64,000 nt of DNA from Pseudomonadota bacterium (GCA_018241505.1 JAFEDS010000007.1:62001-126000); one strand, 5' to 3'; shown: positions 43,205-53,015, counted from the stretch's first letter. Notes: a model not told the origin generated them from the letters alone. Numbers and translations: made by a program.

Positions 43205-43848
43205 GCCCGCCGCTGCAATTGAACGCCGCTTTCGCCGTGCCGATCCTGCAGGCACGTTTGAATCCTTGCGACGCGCTCAATCGCGCTCTCGAGGCGCTGT
43301 TTCTCGCGCGGGAGAGCGAAGAGTACCGCAACCCAACACCCAGCCACATCCCCCAGGCGGAGACGTTTGAGAGCCGCTTCAACCTGTTTCGCTGGCCCGA
43401 GCCGTGTATACAGGAGCTGCGGCGGTTCGTGCTCGATCGGGTGGCCGCCGCCGTGCTGCAGGCCAGCAATCTCACGCCCGAGGCGCTGGCGCGGCTCAGG
43501 TTCAACAATCACACCTGGTTCCACATAACACGGTACGCCGGCTCGTTCGTGGCCCATAACCATCCCCTGGCCTCCTGGTCCGCGGTCTACTGCGTTCGTC
43601 CCGGGGAGTCCGTGCCGGAGCACCCGCAAAGCGGCCTGCTGCGATTTTTTGACCCGCGACAAGGCGCCAACGCCTACCTGGACCCCGCAAACGAGCATCT
43701 GCACCCCCCGTTTGCGTTGCGATCACTGGATTTTCGGCTGGCGGCGGGCGACCTGGTGGTCTTTCCCTCCTACCTCTTCCATGAAGTCACGCCCTTCTAC
43801 GGCGGGGACACGCGGATCACCGTCGCGACCAATTGTTGGTTCGCCTGA
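43198..43848 (+). CDS. putative 2-oxoglutarate/Fe(II) oxygenase, TIGR02466-like (copy 3)
   Basis: This 216-residue protein is a full paralogue of copy 1. It has WFHITRYAGSFVAHNHPLAS with both His of the HNH motif, an AVYCVRPGESVPEHPQSGLL segment, LVVFPSYLFHEVTPF and GGDTRITVATNCWF with the 2-oxoglutarate Arg. It has no signal peptide. The start overlaps the end of copy 2 by seven bases. The downstream 286-bp gap before receptor 5 shows no clear terminator. Confidence 0.82.
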   Translation: MVSPPLQLNAAFAVPILQARLNPCDALNRALEALFLARESEEYRNPTPSHIPQAETFESRFNLFRWPEPCIQELRRFVLDRVAAAVLQASNLTPEALARLRFNNHTWFHITRYAGSFVAHNHPLASWSAVYCVRPGESVPEHPQSGLLRFFDPRQGANAYLDPANEHLHPPFALRSLDFRLAAGDLVVFPSYLFHEVTPFYGGDTRITVATNCWFA

Positions 43849-44040
43849 GGCGCCCGGTCAGGGGTGGTTGCTGTTGTACCACCGCGACACAAAACCGAGC
43901 CTGATTTAACAAACGTCCGCAGACAAGCTACCCGTTGGGACGAACAGGTTAACGCCCGGGACAAATCCCGGAGAATTGGGGACAGTTGCAATAGTTTCAT
44001 GCTTCAGCAAACTTTGCAATGTTAGGTCTCCGGCGTAGTA

Positions 44041-44083
44041 TTTCCGCCATAAGAGGGGGGTTTCCGCCACATAGGAGCGGGGG
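44041..44083 (+). repeat. direct repeat in the leader of receptor 5
   Basis: TTTCCGCCATAAGAGGGGG (44041-44059) is followed by TTTCCGCCACATAGGAGCGG (44061-44080), a degenerate direct repeat about 20 bp long. Upstream, a GCAAACTTTGC palindrome lies at 44007-44017 and two TTGCAA copies at 43986 and 44014. These could be binding sites. No -10/-35 pair was convincing, and the 286-bp gap shows no gene. Confidence 0.4.
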
Positions 44084-44134
44084 TGCTCGCCTTCCGTTTT
44101 GTCTCAACGGCTACAAAATTGGGGAGTTCAACGA

Positions 44135-47100
44135 ATGACGAATAGAAGTCGCAACGTGCGGCAAGCGGTCCAATTCGCCCTCGCCGCGTGCGCGTCGGCT
44201 GCTGCACCGTTGGCTTTCGGCGCGGACGCCGCGGCACCCGCGAATCCGGATGCGGTACAGGAAGTCGTAGTTACAGGATCGCGCATTGCCCAATCGCCCA
44301 ACGACGTCTCAATCAGCCCGATCACGAGCGTCTCGGCGGTAGACATCCAGCAGACAGGTCTGATTCGAACTGAGGACGTCCTCCAGAATCTGCCGTCGAT
44401 CAGTGCCGAGTCTCCTTCCGGCAATTCCATCAGCAGCGTCGGTATCAACACCGTCAGCCTGCGCGGTTTGGGGTCACAGCGCACCCTGGTGCTCATCGAC
44501 GGCCGGCGCATGAATCCTGGCGGCGCGGGCGGTGTTACCGGCCCGGGTGGTTCCTCCAACGCGGCGGACCTGAACCAGATTCCGGCCGATCTGATCGAGC
44601 GCGTCGACGTTCTGACAGGCGGTGCGTCGGCAGTCTATGGCGCGGACGCCGTGGCAGGCGTCGTCAACTTCGTACTCAACACGCACTACCAGGGCGTGAG
44701 AGTCGATGCTGACTACAGCTTCAACAACCATAAAAACGACAATGAGACGTATCTGGGCTACCTGAGAGCAGCCAACCAGCCGATACCGCAGGACACAGTC
44801 AACACCGGGCAGAACAGGAACGTATCGATTCTCGCCGGTGCGAATTTCGCGGACGGCAAGGGCAACGCGACCACGTACTTCACCTACACGAACTCTCTGC
44901 CGGCGGTCGGATATCAGTTTGACCACGCCGCCTGTACCCTCAATGCGGGTAAAACCCCGACGAGCGCGATTTTTTGCGGCGGCTCGAGCACGAGCGGCCC
45001 GGGACGATTTTTCCTGTTAGGCAAACTGAACGTAGGCTTGCCGAGCCAAACGACCACCGCGGTGGTCGACAACACTGTCGACCCCAAGACGGGAGCGTTC
45101 CGGGCGTACAACGGCAATACCGACTCATACAACTACGGGGCGCTGAGCTATTTCCAGCGAAGTCAGGAGCGCTACACGGCCGGCGGCTTCCTGCACTATG
45201 ACATCAACGACTACGCGAGCGTGTACACGGAGACCATGTATGCCCGCAACACCTCCACCGCACAGTACGGACCCAGCGGTGCGTTCGCCTTCACGGCCTA
45301 CCCGCTGCAGAAAGACAACCCACTGCTGACACCGGAGCAAGTAGCCACTATCTTCACGCCGGCCAACGTCGCGGCCAACCATGCAGTGTTCGGGGGAACC
45401 GATCCGAACCAGGTCACCATGTATCTCGGCCGCCGCAACGTCGAAGGCGGCGGACGTCTGGACCAGTACCAGTCGAGCTCAATCCGTCAGTTGATCGGCG
45501 TCAAGGGCTCGTTCGCCGACGCTTGGAACTACGACACGTACGCCCAGGTGGGCATCACCCAGTTCCAGGACATTGAGGGTAACTTCCTCGGCGTGCCGCA
45601 GATTAACGCTGCGCTGGATGTCATACCGAATCCGACTGCGGCCAACGGAGGCATACCAGGTGTTGCCGCGGGAACTGCGGTTTGCCGTTCTGCCCTGCCA
45701 GGCGGAGCCAATCCGACCTGTGTACCCTGGAACATTTACAAACCGGGCGGTGTCACGCCGGATCAGTTGAAGTATCTGTCAGTCCCGGCGACCTACGCCT
45801 CGAATGCAACCGAGTACATCTGGGACGGTTCGGTTACCGGTGATCTCGGCAAGTATGGCGTGAAGCTTCCGACTGCGAAGGACGGTCTGTCGATCAACGT
45901 CGGTGCCGAGTATCGCGAAGAGAAGTTCAAGTTCGACCCGGATTTCATTTTCGCCAACGGCCTGCAGGCCGGCGGCGCGCCATCGCAGGCGATCGACGGT
46001 CGATTGCACGTGTGGGAAGGGTTCACCGAAGTGCGCCTGCCCATCATGAATGACTTGCCCTTCGCGTATAGCCTGTCCGCTGACGCTGGCTACCGGTTCT
46101 CGAATTACACACTGGGCGGCACTACCAACACCTACAAGTTCGGCGTGGAATGGGCGCCTATTCCCGATGTACGTCTGCGTGGCGGCTACAACCGCGCGGT
46201 GCGTGCGCCGAACCTCGACGAACTGTTCGAGCCGCCGGTGGTGGGCGCCGGCGGTACGGCGGACCCGTGCTGGGGCCCCAATCCGGTCCTGTCGCAGGCA
46301 CAGTGCGAACGCACCGGCGTCACCCAAGCCCAGTACGGCCACATCGTCGTCAACCCGGCCGCGCAGATCAACACCCAGGTCGGTGGCAATATCGCGCTGA
46401 AACCTGAAATTGCCGACACTTACACGTTCGGTGTGGTCCTGCAGCCGCAGTTCATTCCGAACCTGGTGGCGTCCTTCGATGCGTACTACATCAAGATCAG
46501 GAACACCATCACGTCGCTGTCATCGAATACGATCATCAACGACTGCGCACTGACGGGTGATGCCGCTCTGTGCGGCCTGATCCACCGCGGCCCAACCGGT
46601 TCGCTGTGGTTCAATACCGCAAACTTCGTAACCGCGACCAACGAGAACATCGGCAAGATCTCCGCCCGCGGCCTGGACGTTTCATCGCATTACCACATGG
46701 ATGTCGGCAACCTCGGCAAGTTGTCCTTCAACCTGACCGGGACGTACACGAAGGACTTCAACACACAACCGTTGCCGACAGGCGGTTCATACGATTGCGC
46801 CGGCTACTGGGGAACCACCTGCGGAGCCCCGCTGCCACACTGGCGTCATGTTTTGAACACGACCTGGGGCCTGCCGTGGTTCGGCATCGACCTGACGGCG
46901 CGTTGGCGCCTGGTCGGTCCGTCAAAAGTCGATCGCTCCAGCTCGAACCCGCAGTTGAACGCCGCCTACTACGTGTCGACGGCGCACATCCCGGGCTACA
47001 ACTACATCGACGTGTCGGCATCCATGCCGGTCACGAGTTGGATCGACTTCCGGATGGGCGTCAACAACATTGCGGACAAGAATCCGCCGCTCATCCTGAA

Positions 47101-47209
47101 CGGCACCCTGTCCGACTGCCCGAACACGAGCTGCAACGACAACACCTGGGTGGGTACCTACGACTCGCTCGGTCGTTACCTCTATGCACACGTGACCATG
47201 AAGTTCTAA
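44135..47209 (+). CDS. TonB-dependent receptor 5
   Basis: This 1024-residue receptor begins MTNRSRNVRQAVQFALAACA, with a signal peptide ending AFGA. It then has [17 protein letters not shown] as TonB box and plug start, IRTEDVLQNLPSISAE, LTGGASAVYGADAVAGVV and a barrel ending HVTMKF. It is a more distant member of the array's family: the plug, the IVNPAAQINTQVGGNIALKP region and Cys pairs (DCALTGDAALC, DCAGYWGTTCG) correspond. GGGGAG lies 11 bases upstream of the ATG. It is followed by a terminator and a TPR-sulfotransferase gene. Substrate unknown. Confidence 0.93.
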   Translation: MTNRSRNVRQAVQFALAACASAAAPLAFGADAAAPANPDAVQEVVVTGSRIAQSPNDVSISPITSVSAVDIQQTGLIRTEDVLQNLPSISAESPSGNSISSVGINTVSLRGLGSQRTLVLIDGRRMNPGGAGGVTGPGGSSNAADLNQIPADLIERVDVLTGGASAVYGADAVAGVVNFVLNTHYQGVRVDADYSFNNHKNDNETYLGYLRAANQPIPQDTVNTGQNRNVSILAGANFADGKGNATTYFTYTNSLPAVGYQFDHAACTLNAGKTPTSAIFCGGSSTSGPGRFFLLGKLNVGLPSQTTTAVVDNTVDPKTGAFRAYNGNTDSYNYGALSYFQRSQERYTAGGFLHYDINDYASVYTETMYARNTSTAQYGPSGAFAFTAYPLQKDNPLLTPEQVATIFTPANVAANHAVFGGTDPNQVTMYLGRRNVEGGGRLDQYQSSSIRQLIGVKGSFADAWNYDTYAQVGITQFQDIEGNFLGVPQINAALDVIPNPTAANGGIPGVAAGTAVCRSALPGGANPTCVPWNIYKPGGVTPDQLKYLSVPATYASNATEYIWDGSVTGDLGKYGVKLPTAKDGLSINVGAEYREEKFKFDPDFIFANGLQAGGAPSQAIDGRLHVWEGFTEVRLPIMNDLPFAYSLSADAGYRFSNYTLGGTTNTYKFGVEWAPIPDVRLRGGYNRAVRAPNLDELFEPPVVGAGGTADPCWGPNPVLSQAQCERTGVTQAQYGHIVVNPAAQINTQVGGNIALKPEIADTYTFGVVLQPQFIPNLVASFDAYYIKIRNTITSLSSNTIINDCALTGDAALCGLIHRGPTGSLWFNTANFVTATNENIGKISARGLDVSSHYHMDVGNLGKLSFNLTGTYTKDFNTQPLPTGGSYDCAGYWGTTCGAPLPHWRHVLNTTWGLPWFGIDLTARWRLVGPSKVDRSSSNPQLNAAYYVSTAHIPGYNYIDVSASMPVTSWIDFRMGVNNIADKNPPLILNGTLSDCPNTSCNDNTWVGTYDSLGRYLYAHVTMKF

Positions 47210-47239
47210 CGACTTTCTGCCGATTATTGGCAAACGAGC

Positions 47240-47270
47240 GCGGCGGGCCTTCGGCCCGCCGCTTTTTTTT
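47240..47270 (+). terminator. terminator between receptor 5 and sulfotransferase gene
   Basis: GCGGCGGGC-CTTCGG-CCCGCCGC (a UUCG-type loop) and eight T residues end at 47270, 17 bp before the ATG of the next gene. This leaves no room for an independent promoter. Confidence 0.9.
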
Positions 47271-47287
47271 CGGGTTATCATCAGGCG

Positions 47288-48916
47288 ATGCCACGCGATC
47301 TCAAAGCCGACCAGGCCATGCTCCGCGAAGTCCTGTCCCTCGCGCAGAAGCGGGATTTCGGACGGGCCGGCGCGATCGCCAACCAAGCGTTGGCAGATGG
47401 CTTCGAACACCCGCTGTTACTGAACGTGGCGGCCACTTGCCTGGAACAGGAGGGAAAGTTAGCGGACGCATTGCGACTGCTGGAGCGCGCTGTCGAGCTC
47501 GCGCCCGAAGATATCGGCGCACGCAATGCGCTGGGGCTGTGTCTCCAACGCCTGGAGCGGCCCGCCGAGGCTCTGCGTCATACAGACGTTCTGTTGAAAC
47601 AGAATCCGGGCTTGGGGTTCGCGCACGCCAACAGGGGCAATGCGCTGATTGCCCTGGGGCATCTCGGCCGCGCGCGAAGCAGTCATTTGCGTGCCCTGGA
47701 GCTGGAACCCGGTAACGTCAGCTCGCTGGCTTCCCTGGCATCGATTGCAAGCCATCGTGGCAACCACGATGAGGCCCGCACCTGGGCACGGCAAGTCCTC
47801 GCGGTAGTGCCGAACTTTCCAGATGCCGTCATCGCCCTGGCGGCCGCAGAGCTCGCGGGTGGCACGCTCGCTGAAGCGGAAGCGCTGTTACGCCAGCTCC
47901 TTGCGGATCAACGCGTGTCCCCAATCGACAAGGCACGGGCCAACGGACTGCTGGGCGATGTGCTGGACGCGGACAGGCGTTACACCGAAGCGTTGGCTGC
48001 ATATTCGGCCTGTAACGAAGCCTTACGGCGGATCCACAACCGATTCGCCTCCGGAACCAGCCTCACCACCTACACCAACCAACTGCTTACCACAGTCGGG
48101 AGTGACGTGGACCGATATGCACGCCGAGGCGGCGAGTCGCAGGCACCTGTTACCGCCGCGCGCGGGCACGTGTTCTTGATCGGCTTTCCGCGTTCAGGGA
48201 CGACGCTGCTCGAGGTTGTTCTCGACGGACACCCACAGGTGGCGAGCCTCGACGAGCACGAGCTGCTCACAGAAAGTGTTCAGCGATACATGGCCGATCC
48301 GCGCGATCTGTCCGATCTCGAGAAGGCCAACGAAACACAATTGCGCCCGCTGCGTGAAGCTTATTGGAACCGCGTACGCGAGAACGAGATTGACGTATCC
48401 GGCAAAGTCTTCGTTGACAAGTACCCGATGAGCACACTGAAGTTGCCGTTGATTGCGCGTTTGTTTCCCGACGCGCGCATCCTTTTTGCCGCTCGGGACC
48501 CGCGCGAGGTGGTGCTTGCCTGCTTTCGGCGGCGCTTCAAAATGAATCCGGCCACGTACGAGTTTCTGACGACCGCCGGCGCGGCCGCTTTGTACGACGC
48601 AGTCATGCCCTTCGCGGAGTTGATGCGGCCGGTATTCGGCGCCCGCTGGCGGGACGTGCGGTATGAGAGCCTCGTCGCCGATTTCACGGGCCAGATGCGT
48701 GCGATCTGCGAATTCCTCGGCCTGGAGTGGCTCGAAGGCATGGACGATTTTGCGGTTCGCGCCCGTGAACGGGAGCGCAGCACGCCCAGCACGGCCCAAC
48801 TTGCACGGGGTCTGGATCGCTCGCGCACCGTGCACTGGAAGCATTACAGCTCGGCGCTCGAGCCAGTGATGCCCGTGCTCAACAAATGGGTTGAGCGCCT
48901 CGGGTACTCGCGCTAA
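47288..48916 (+). CDS. TPR-sulfotransferase (copy 2)
   Basis: This 542-residue protein has long N-terminal TPR repeats (residues about 40-260, with VAATCLEQEGKLADALRLLE). The sulfotransferase domain has FLIGFPRSGTTLLEVVLDGH (about 296-315), the 3'-phosphate segment LFAARDPREVVLACFRRRF (about 395-415) and VFVDKYPMST. It would transfer sulfate from PAPS in the cytosol. It lies 17 bp after the receptor 5 terminator, so expression is probably read-through from receptor 5. Downstream, the converging minus-strand secreted-protein gene starts within 40 bp. Confidence 0.87.
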   Translation: MPRDLKADQAMLREVLSLAQKRDFGRAGAIANQALADGFEHPLLLNVAATCLEQEGKLADALRLLERAVELAPEDIGARNALGLCLQRLERPAEALRHTDVLLKQNPGLGFAHANRGNALIALGHLGRARSSHLRALELEPGNVSSLASLASIASHRGNHDEARTWARQVLAVVPNFPDAVIALAAAELAGGTLAEAEALLRQLLADQRVSPIDKARANGLLGDVLDADRRYTEALAAYSACNEALRRIHNRFASGTSLTTYTNQLLTTVGSDVDRYARRGGESQAPVTAARGHVFLIGFPRSGTTLLEVVLDGHPQVASLDEHELLTESVQRYMADPRDLSDLEKANETQLRPLREAYWNRVRENEIDVSGKVFVDKYPMSTLKLPLIARLFPDARILFAARDPREVVLACFRRRFKMNPATYEFLTTAGAAALYDAVMPFAELMRPVFGARWRDVRYESLVADFTGQMRAICEFLGLEWLEGMDDFAVRARERERSTPSTAQLARGLDRSRTVHWKHYSSALEPVMPVLNKWVERLGYSR

Positions 48917-48955
48917 CGCCTCACCTGGCCGGGCGCTCAACTGCCAACGTCGTGC

Positions 48956-49609
48956 TCAGTTGGTGCGCTCAACGCGGTAGCTTCTGCGACTGGGCGTCAC
49001 CAACAGATAGGAGCCCAAGGCAGCTCGCTTGATGGTCACGGTGTCGCCCGGCCGCACTCTGGGATCGGACTCAATGAGGCGCCAGGTCTGCCCGTTGTCG
49101 AGTACCAGGTCGACATTGTTGAGGCGATCTTGCGTCATCCGCGAGACCACGGACTTCACCTGGCCGGGCCCAGTAGGAGTCGCCCTCAGTTGATGGAGCG
49201 AGAATCCAAAGTTGGCGGGGTCATCCACATCGGTCGAACGGCGGGCCGCTGCAGTCGTACCGGCCGCTTGCCCTTCCGGGGTGGTGGCAGCAGCTACTGC
49301 AGGTTCCGCAGCGCTCGCGCCTGTAGCTGCCGCAGTTCCCGCAGGCGCCTGGGCCGACTGCGCCCCGCTCGCCGCAGTCCGGGATGGCGCGCTGTCGGTT
49401 GGCGTTGCGGGAGCGTTTTGCGCTCCCGCAACGGCACGCGCTTCGAGGTCGTCGTAACAAGCAAGCCGCTGGCCTGCACCCGAGATCGCGCGACAACGGG
49501 CCAGATCGCTCACATCCACCGTCCGCTGCTCGGCAAGCGCCGCGCAAGTCAGTCCGGCAAGAACGAATGTCAGAGCGGCACGCGTCATTCCAACAAACAG
49601 CGGATTCAT
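48956..49609 (-). CDS. small secreted Cys-containing protein (copy B)
   Basis: This 217-residue protein is a paralogue of the one at 38.2-38.8 kb. It has a signal peptide, the two-Cys motif LARCRAISGAGQRLACYD, a long Ala/Thr/Ser-rich linker (residues about 60-130) and the terminal domain with VLDNGQTWRLIESDPRVR and GDTVTIKRAALGSYLLV. The gene overlaps the end of the TPR-hydroxylase gene as ATGA, so the two are co-translated. The same pair occurs at copy A, which suggests that they work together. Function unknown. Confidence 0.7.
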   Translation of the reverse strand: MNPLFVGMTRAALTFVLAGLTCAALAEQRTVDVSDLARCRAISGAGQRLACYDDLEARAVAGAQNAPATPTDSAPSRTAASGAQSAQAPAGTAAATGASAAEPAVAAATTPEGQAAGTTAAARRSTDVDDPANFGFSLHQLRATPTGPGQVKSVVSRMTQDRLNNVDLVLDNGQTWRLIESDPRVRPGDTVTIKRAALGSYLLVTPSRRSYRVERTN

Positions 49610-50916
49610 GCGTGGCTCTCGGGGGGCAAAGCGTAGTGGCGCACGTAGTGCTCCGTAGCGATCTGGACCATGTCGCGTTCAGCGGGCGTCAATAGAGGAT
49701 TCCAGATGTCGAAAATCATGATCGCCCGCGGCGTGTCCGAGTTGTTCCACGCCTCGTGCTCGATCGTGTCATCGAAGACCCATGCCTTTCCCGGCACCCA
49801 TTCACGCGTCGTAGCGCCCACGCGGAATGCGCAACCCTCCGGAATGATCAGCGGAAGATGTACGGTCAGGCGCGTGTTGGTGACGCCAGTATGCGGAGGA
49901 ATCTTCGTCTTCGGCTCGAGGATCGAAAAGAAGGCCGTGGGCGCGCGCGACTCAATGGTGGGCCGAGGCACTGCCTCCAGAGCTTTCGCGGTTGCGGGGC
50001 AACGCGCCAGGTGGCCTGAATTCGGCGTGCCCTGGTTCCACAGGAAATACGCACTCCAGCGGCGTGAGCGGTTCAGATCCCGCCACTGATCGAGCGGCAT
50101 GCTGGCGGGAAAGTCGATGTACGGCTGAAGACCCTCGCGGTCGGCGACCAACACACGCAGCAGCTCGGCACGGATCTCATCACTCACCGCCTCGAGCGCG
50201 TCGAGCCACGGGAAATCGGCGCGTTCGAAAAACTCGATTGCGGGCAACTCGGGAAAGTACATCCACGTGGGTTGCGAGTAATAGGTCTTGCGCTTACCCA
50301 TCAGCGTGTCGAGGCACATGTCCAGGCGCCGCTGTTGTTTGCCACCGTACCGGTCCCGGACGGCGGCCAGCGGCTGCTCGAGTGTAGCGGTGAGAGCCGC
50401 CAGATCCGCATCGACCACCGCCCTGGCATGGTTGAGCGCATCACGTATTGGCGCAGGTGGCTCGGCGCCCGGAGGAAAGCACGCCAGGGCATTCTGGTAG
50501 GTGCGCGCCGCGGTACGAACGTCACCGGACTGCTCGAACCAGGCGCCTTTTTGCAGCAGCGCCGACAGATGGCGCGGTTCCAGCTCCAGTGCCTTTTCGA
50601 GGGCATTGAACTCATCGGTGCGACGGCCCAGCACATTCAAACTGTTCGCCAGATTGGCCCACAGCGCCGGATGCCTGGGATCGCCGGCCGTGGCCCGCGC
50701 AAACAGCTCGTACGCCTGTTCCGCCGCGCCACGGTTCATCATCCGCACACCGAGCTCGTTCAGAACGGCAGGGTGCTGCGGGGCCTGCGTCGCCAGGCGT
50801 GCCAGCAGCTTGTCTGATTCGGCCATCCGCCCCGCGGCTGCCTCGGCTTTGGAAGCCTGCAGTGCGCGGATGATGGCCGCATCGTCCAAGGGTGCGGATG
50901 CTGCGCTATTCACCAC
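49606..50916 (-). CDS. TPR-aspartyl/asparaginyl beta-hydroxylase (copy B)
   Basis: I start the protein at a GTG because CAGGAG lies five to eight bases before it; a frame extending to an ATG at 50940 is possible. TPR repeats occupy the N-terminal half (AVLNELGVRMMNRGAAEQAY, AFEQSGDVRTAARTYQNAL-type segments). The hydroxylase domain has IPPHTGVTNTRLTVHLPLI, VFDDTIEHEAWN and an Arg in TPRAIMIFDIWNP, matching copy A residue for residue at the iron and cosubstrate positions. It is divergent from TPR-sulfotransferase copy 3. Confidence 0.88.
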   Translation of the reverse strand: MVNSAASAPLDDAAIIRALQASKAEAAAGRMAESDKLLARLATQAPQHPAVLNELGVRMMNRGAAEQAYELFARATAGDPRHPALWANLANSLNVLGRRTDEFNALEKALELEPRHLSALLQKGAWFEQSGDVRTAARTYQNALACFPPGAEPPAPIRDALNHARAVVDADLAALTATLEQPLAAVRDRYGGKQQRRLDMCLDTLMGKRKTYYSQPTWMYFPELPAIEFFERADFPWLDALEAVSDEIRAELLRVLVADREGLQPYIDFPASMPLDQWRDLNRSRRWSAYFLWNQGTPNSGHLARCPATAKALEAVPRPTIESRAPTAFFSILEPKTKIPPHTGVTNTRLTVHLPLIIPEGCAFRVGATTREWVPGKAWVFDDTIEHEAWNNSDTPRAIMIFDIWNPLLTPAERDMVQIATEHYVRHYALPPESHA

Positions 50917-50992
50917 GAAATCTCCTGGAAAATAGGGCATTGTACGCGGAAAGACCGGGCCCGAGTTGACGTCCTGCCCCTGGAGCTGCGAT

Positions 50993-53005
50993 TTGACTGA
51001 GACTAGAAGCGCCGAACTCGCACTGATGCGCGCATCGCTGTTGCTCGATTCGGATCCGGCCGCCGCAGCCCGCGCCGCCGGCGAAATCCTGGCCGGCCAT
51101 CCGGGTCATCCCGAGGCCAGCTTGCTGTTGGCATCCGCGAGCCGGCGGCTCGGTCAATCAAAAGAGGCGGTTGCCGTGCTGGAGTCGCTCGCCGAGGCGC
51201 ATCGTGACTCCGCATTCATGCAACTCGAGCTCGGTCGGGCCTACGCCGCAAGCCGGCGCACAACGGCCGCGATCGCGGCATTCCGCCAGGCTGTTGCGCT
51301 CGATCAAGGGCTGGCGGACGCCTGGCACGAGCTGGCGGCACAGCTATTTGTCACCGGGGACACTCGTGGTGGTGACACGGCCTACGGCCACTACTTCCGC
51401 TTGGCACCGCGCCCTCCAGAGCTCACTGACGCGGCGGTAGCATTGGCTGAGAACAGGCTCGAAACCGCGGAAGCGCTGTTGAAGCAGCGGCTCCGGAAGG
51501 CACCCCACGACGTGATCGCCCTGCGCATGCTCGGGGAAATTGCCACTCTCCAGGAGAACCTTGCGGAAGCGGAGTCGCGCCTCACAACCTGTCTCGCTCT
51601 CGCCCCCGGGTATGCGCAAGCTCGCTACGATCTGGCGAACCTGCTGCACCTGCAGAACCGCGATACAGAGGTGTTGCCCCTGATCGAGCGGTTGCTCGCA
51701 GCCGAACCTGACAACATCGACTACGTCAGCCTGCAGGCGCACGCCATGCGCCTCCTCGGACGCATCACCGAGGCAATTGCTCTGATGGATCAGGCGGTGG
51801 CCACTCATCCGAATGAAGAGCGCGCGTGGCTGTTATATGGCCATTTGCTGCGCGAGGTCGGGCAACAGCCCCGCGCCATCGAGATTTATCGCCACGTCAT
51901 CGAGATACGCCCCCAGTACGGGAACGCGTACTCCGCGCTGGCGAATCTCAAGACTTACCGATTCAGTCCGGAGCAGGTCACGGACATGCGGGTCCAACTG
52001 TCCCACGCAGGTCTGCGGCACGGCGAGCGCACCCATTTCGAATTTGCGCTGGGCAAAGCTCTGGAGGATGAGGGACGGTTCGAAGAGTCTTTCAAACACT
52101 ATGCGAGCGGCAACTCGTTGCAGCGTTCAGTCGTTCCGCATGATGCGCAAGCAGTCACTTCAGATGCCAAGCTGGTTAGGACGCTGTTCACCCGTGAGTT
52201 CTTCGCTGAACGCTCCGGATGGGGAAGCGCGAGCGTGGAACCGATATTCATTGTGGGCCTGCCCCGCTCCGGCTCCACATTGCTCGAACAGATATTGGCC
52301 ACCCATTCGCAGGTGGAGGGAACGCGGGAGTTGGTATACATCCCGGCGCTCGCCTTTGAAACGATGACGCGGCCAAATCAGACCACATCCAGACCGTACC
52401 CGGAGTCGCTGGCCACGCTGGAACGAACGGACTTCGACGCACTCGGCGCGCGCTATCTCTCGCGTGCTTCGGTGTTGCGCGGGCTCGCACGCCCGCGATT
52501 CGTCGACAAGATGCTCGGCAATTTCACTCACATCGGGTTCATTCAACTACTGTTTCCAAACGCCTCCATTATCGATACCCGGCGTCACCCGCTCGCGTGC
52601 GGCTTCTCGTGTTACAAGCAGCAGTTTGCCCGCGGTTTTGGCTTTACGTACGACTTATCCGACATGGGCCGCTACTACCGCGACTACGCGAGCTTGATGG
52701 ATCATTTCGATGCCGTCCTGCCAGGACGCATTTATCGCGTTCACTACGAACAGGTCGTTGCCAATCCGGACGGTGAGATCCGGAAGCTGCTCGACTACTG
52801 CGGGCTGCCCTTCGAGGAGCAGTGCCTGGAGTTTCACCGCAATCGGCGGGTAGTGCAGACGATCAGCTCGGAGCAGGTTCGCCGGCCGATTTATACAGAG
52901 AGCGTCGATCAGTGGCGGAACTACGAACCCTGGTTGAATCCGTTGAAAGAGGCGTTGGGTGACCTGGTCGAGCGCTATCCCGAGCCGCGGCACGCGGTCA
53001 AATGA
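50993..53005 (+). CDS. TPR-sulfotransferase (copy 3)
   Basis: The protein has 670 residues from a TTG with GGAG upstream (a frame from 50966 is also open). It contains about ten TPR units (residues about 20-370, for example LALAENRLETAEALLKQRL) and then the sulfotransferase domain. That domain has PIFIVGLPRSGSTLLEQIL, FVDKMLGNFTHIGFIQLLF, IDTRRHPLACGFSCYKQQF and IYRVHYEQVVANPDGEIRKL. It is the largest of the three copies, with the longest TPR array. The TPR-glycosyltransferase gene follows at 10 bp, so the two are probably one unit. Confidence 0.88.
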   Translation: MTETRSAELALMRASLLLDSDPAAAARAAGEILAGHPGHPEASLLLASASRRLGQSKEAVAVLESLAEAHRDSAFMQLELGRAYAASRRTTAAIAAFRQAVALDQGLADAWHELAAQLFVTGDTRGGDTAYGHYFRLAPRPPELTDAAVALAENRLETAEALLKQRLRKAPHDVIALRMLGEIATLQENLAEAESRLTTCLALAPGYAQARYDLANLLHLQNRDTEVLPLIERLLAAEPDNIDYVSLQAHAMRLLGRITEAIALMDQAVATHPNEERAWLLYGHLLREVGQQPRAIEIYRHVIEIRPQYGNAYSALANLKTYRFSPEQVTDMRVQLSHAGLRHGERTHFEFALGKALEDEGRFEESFKHYASGNSLQRSVVPHDAQAVTSDAKLVRTLFTREFFAERSGWGSASVEPIFIVGLPRSGSTLLEQILATHSQVEGTRELVYIPALAFETMTRPNQTTSRPYPESLATLERTDFDALGARYLSRASVLRGLARPRFVDKMLGNFTHIGFIQLLFPNASIIDTRRHPLACGFSCYKQQFARGFGFTYDLSDMGRYYRDYASLMDHFDAVLPGRIYRVHYEQVVANPDGEIRKLLDYCGLPFEEQCLEFHRNRRVVQTISSEQVRRPIYTESVDQWRNYEPWLNPLKEALGDLVERYPEPRHAVK

Positions 53006-53015
53006 CTGAACGTTG

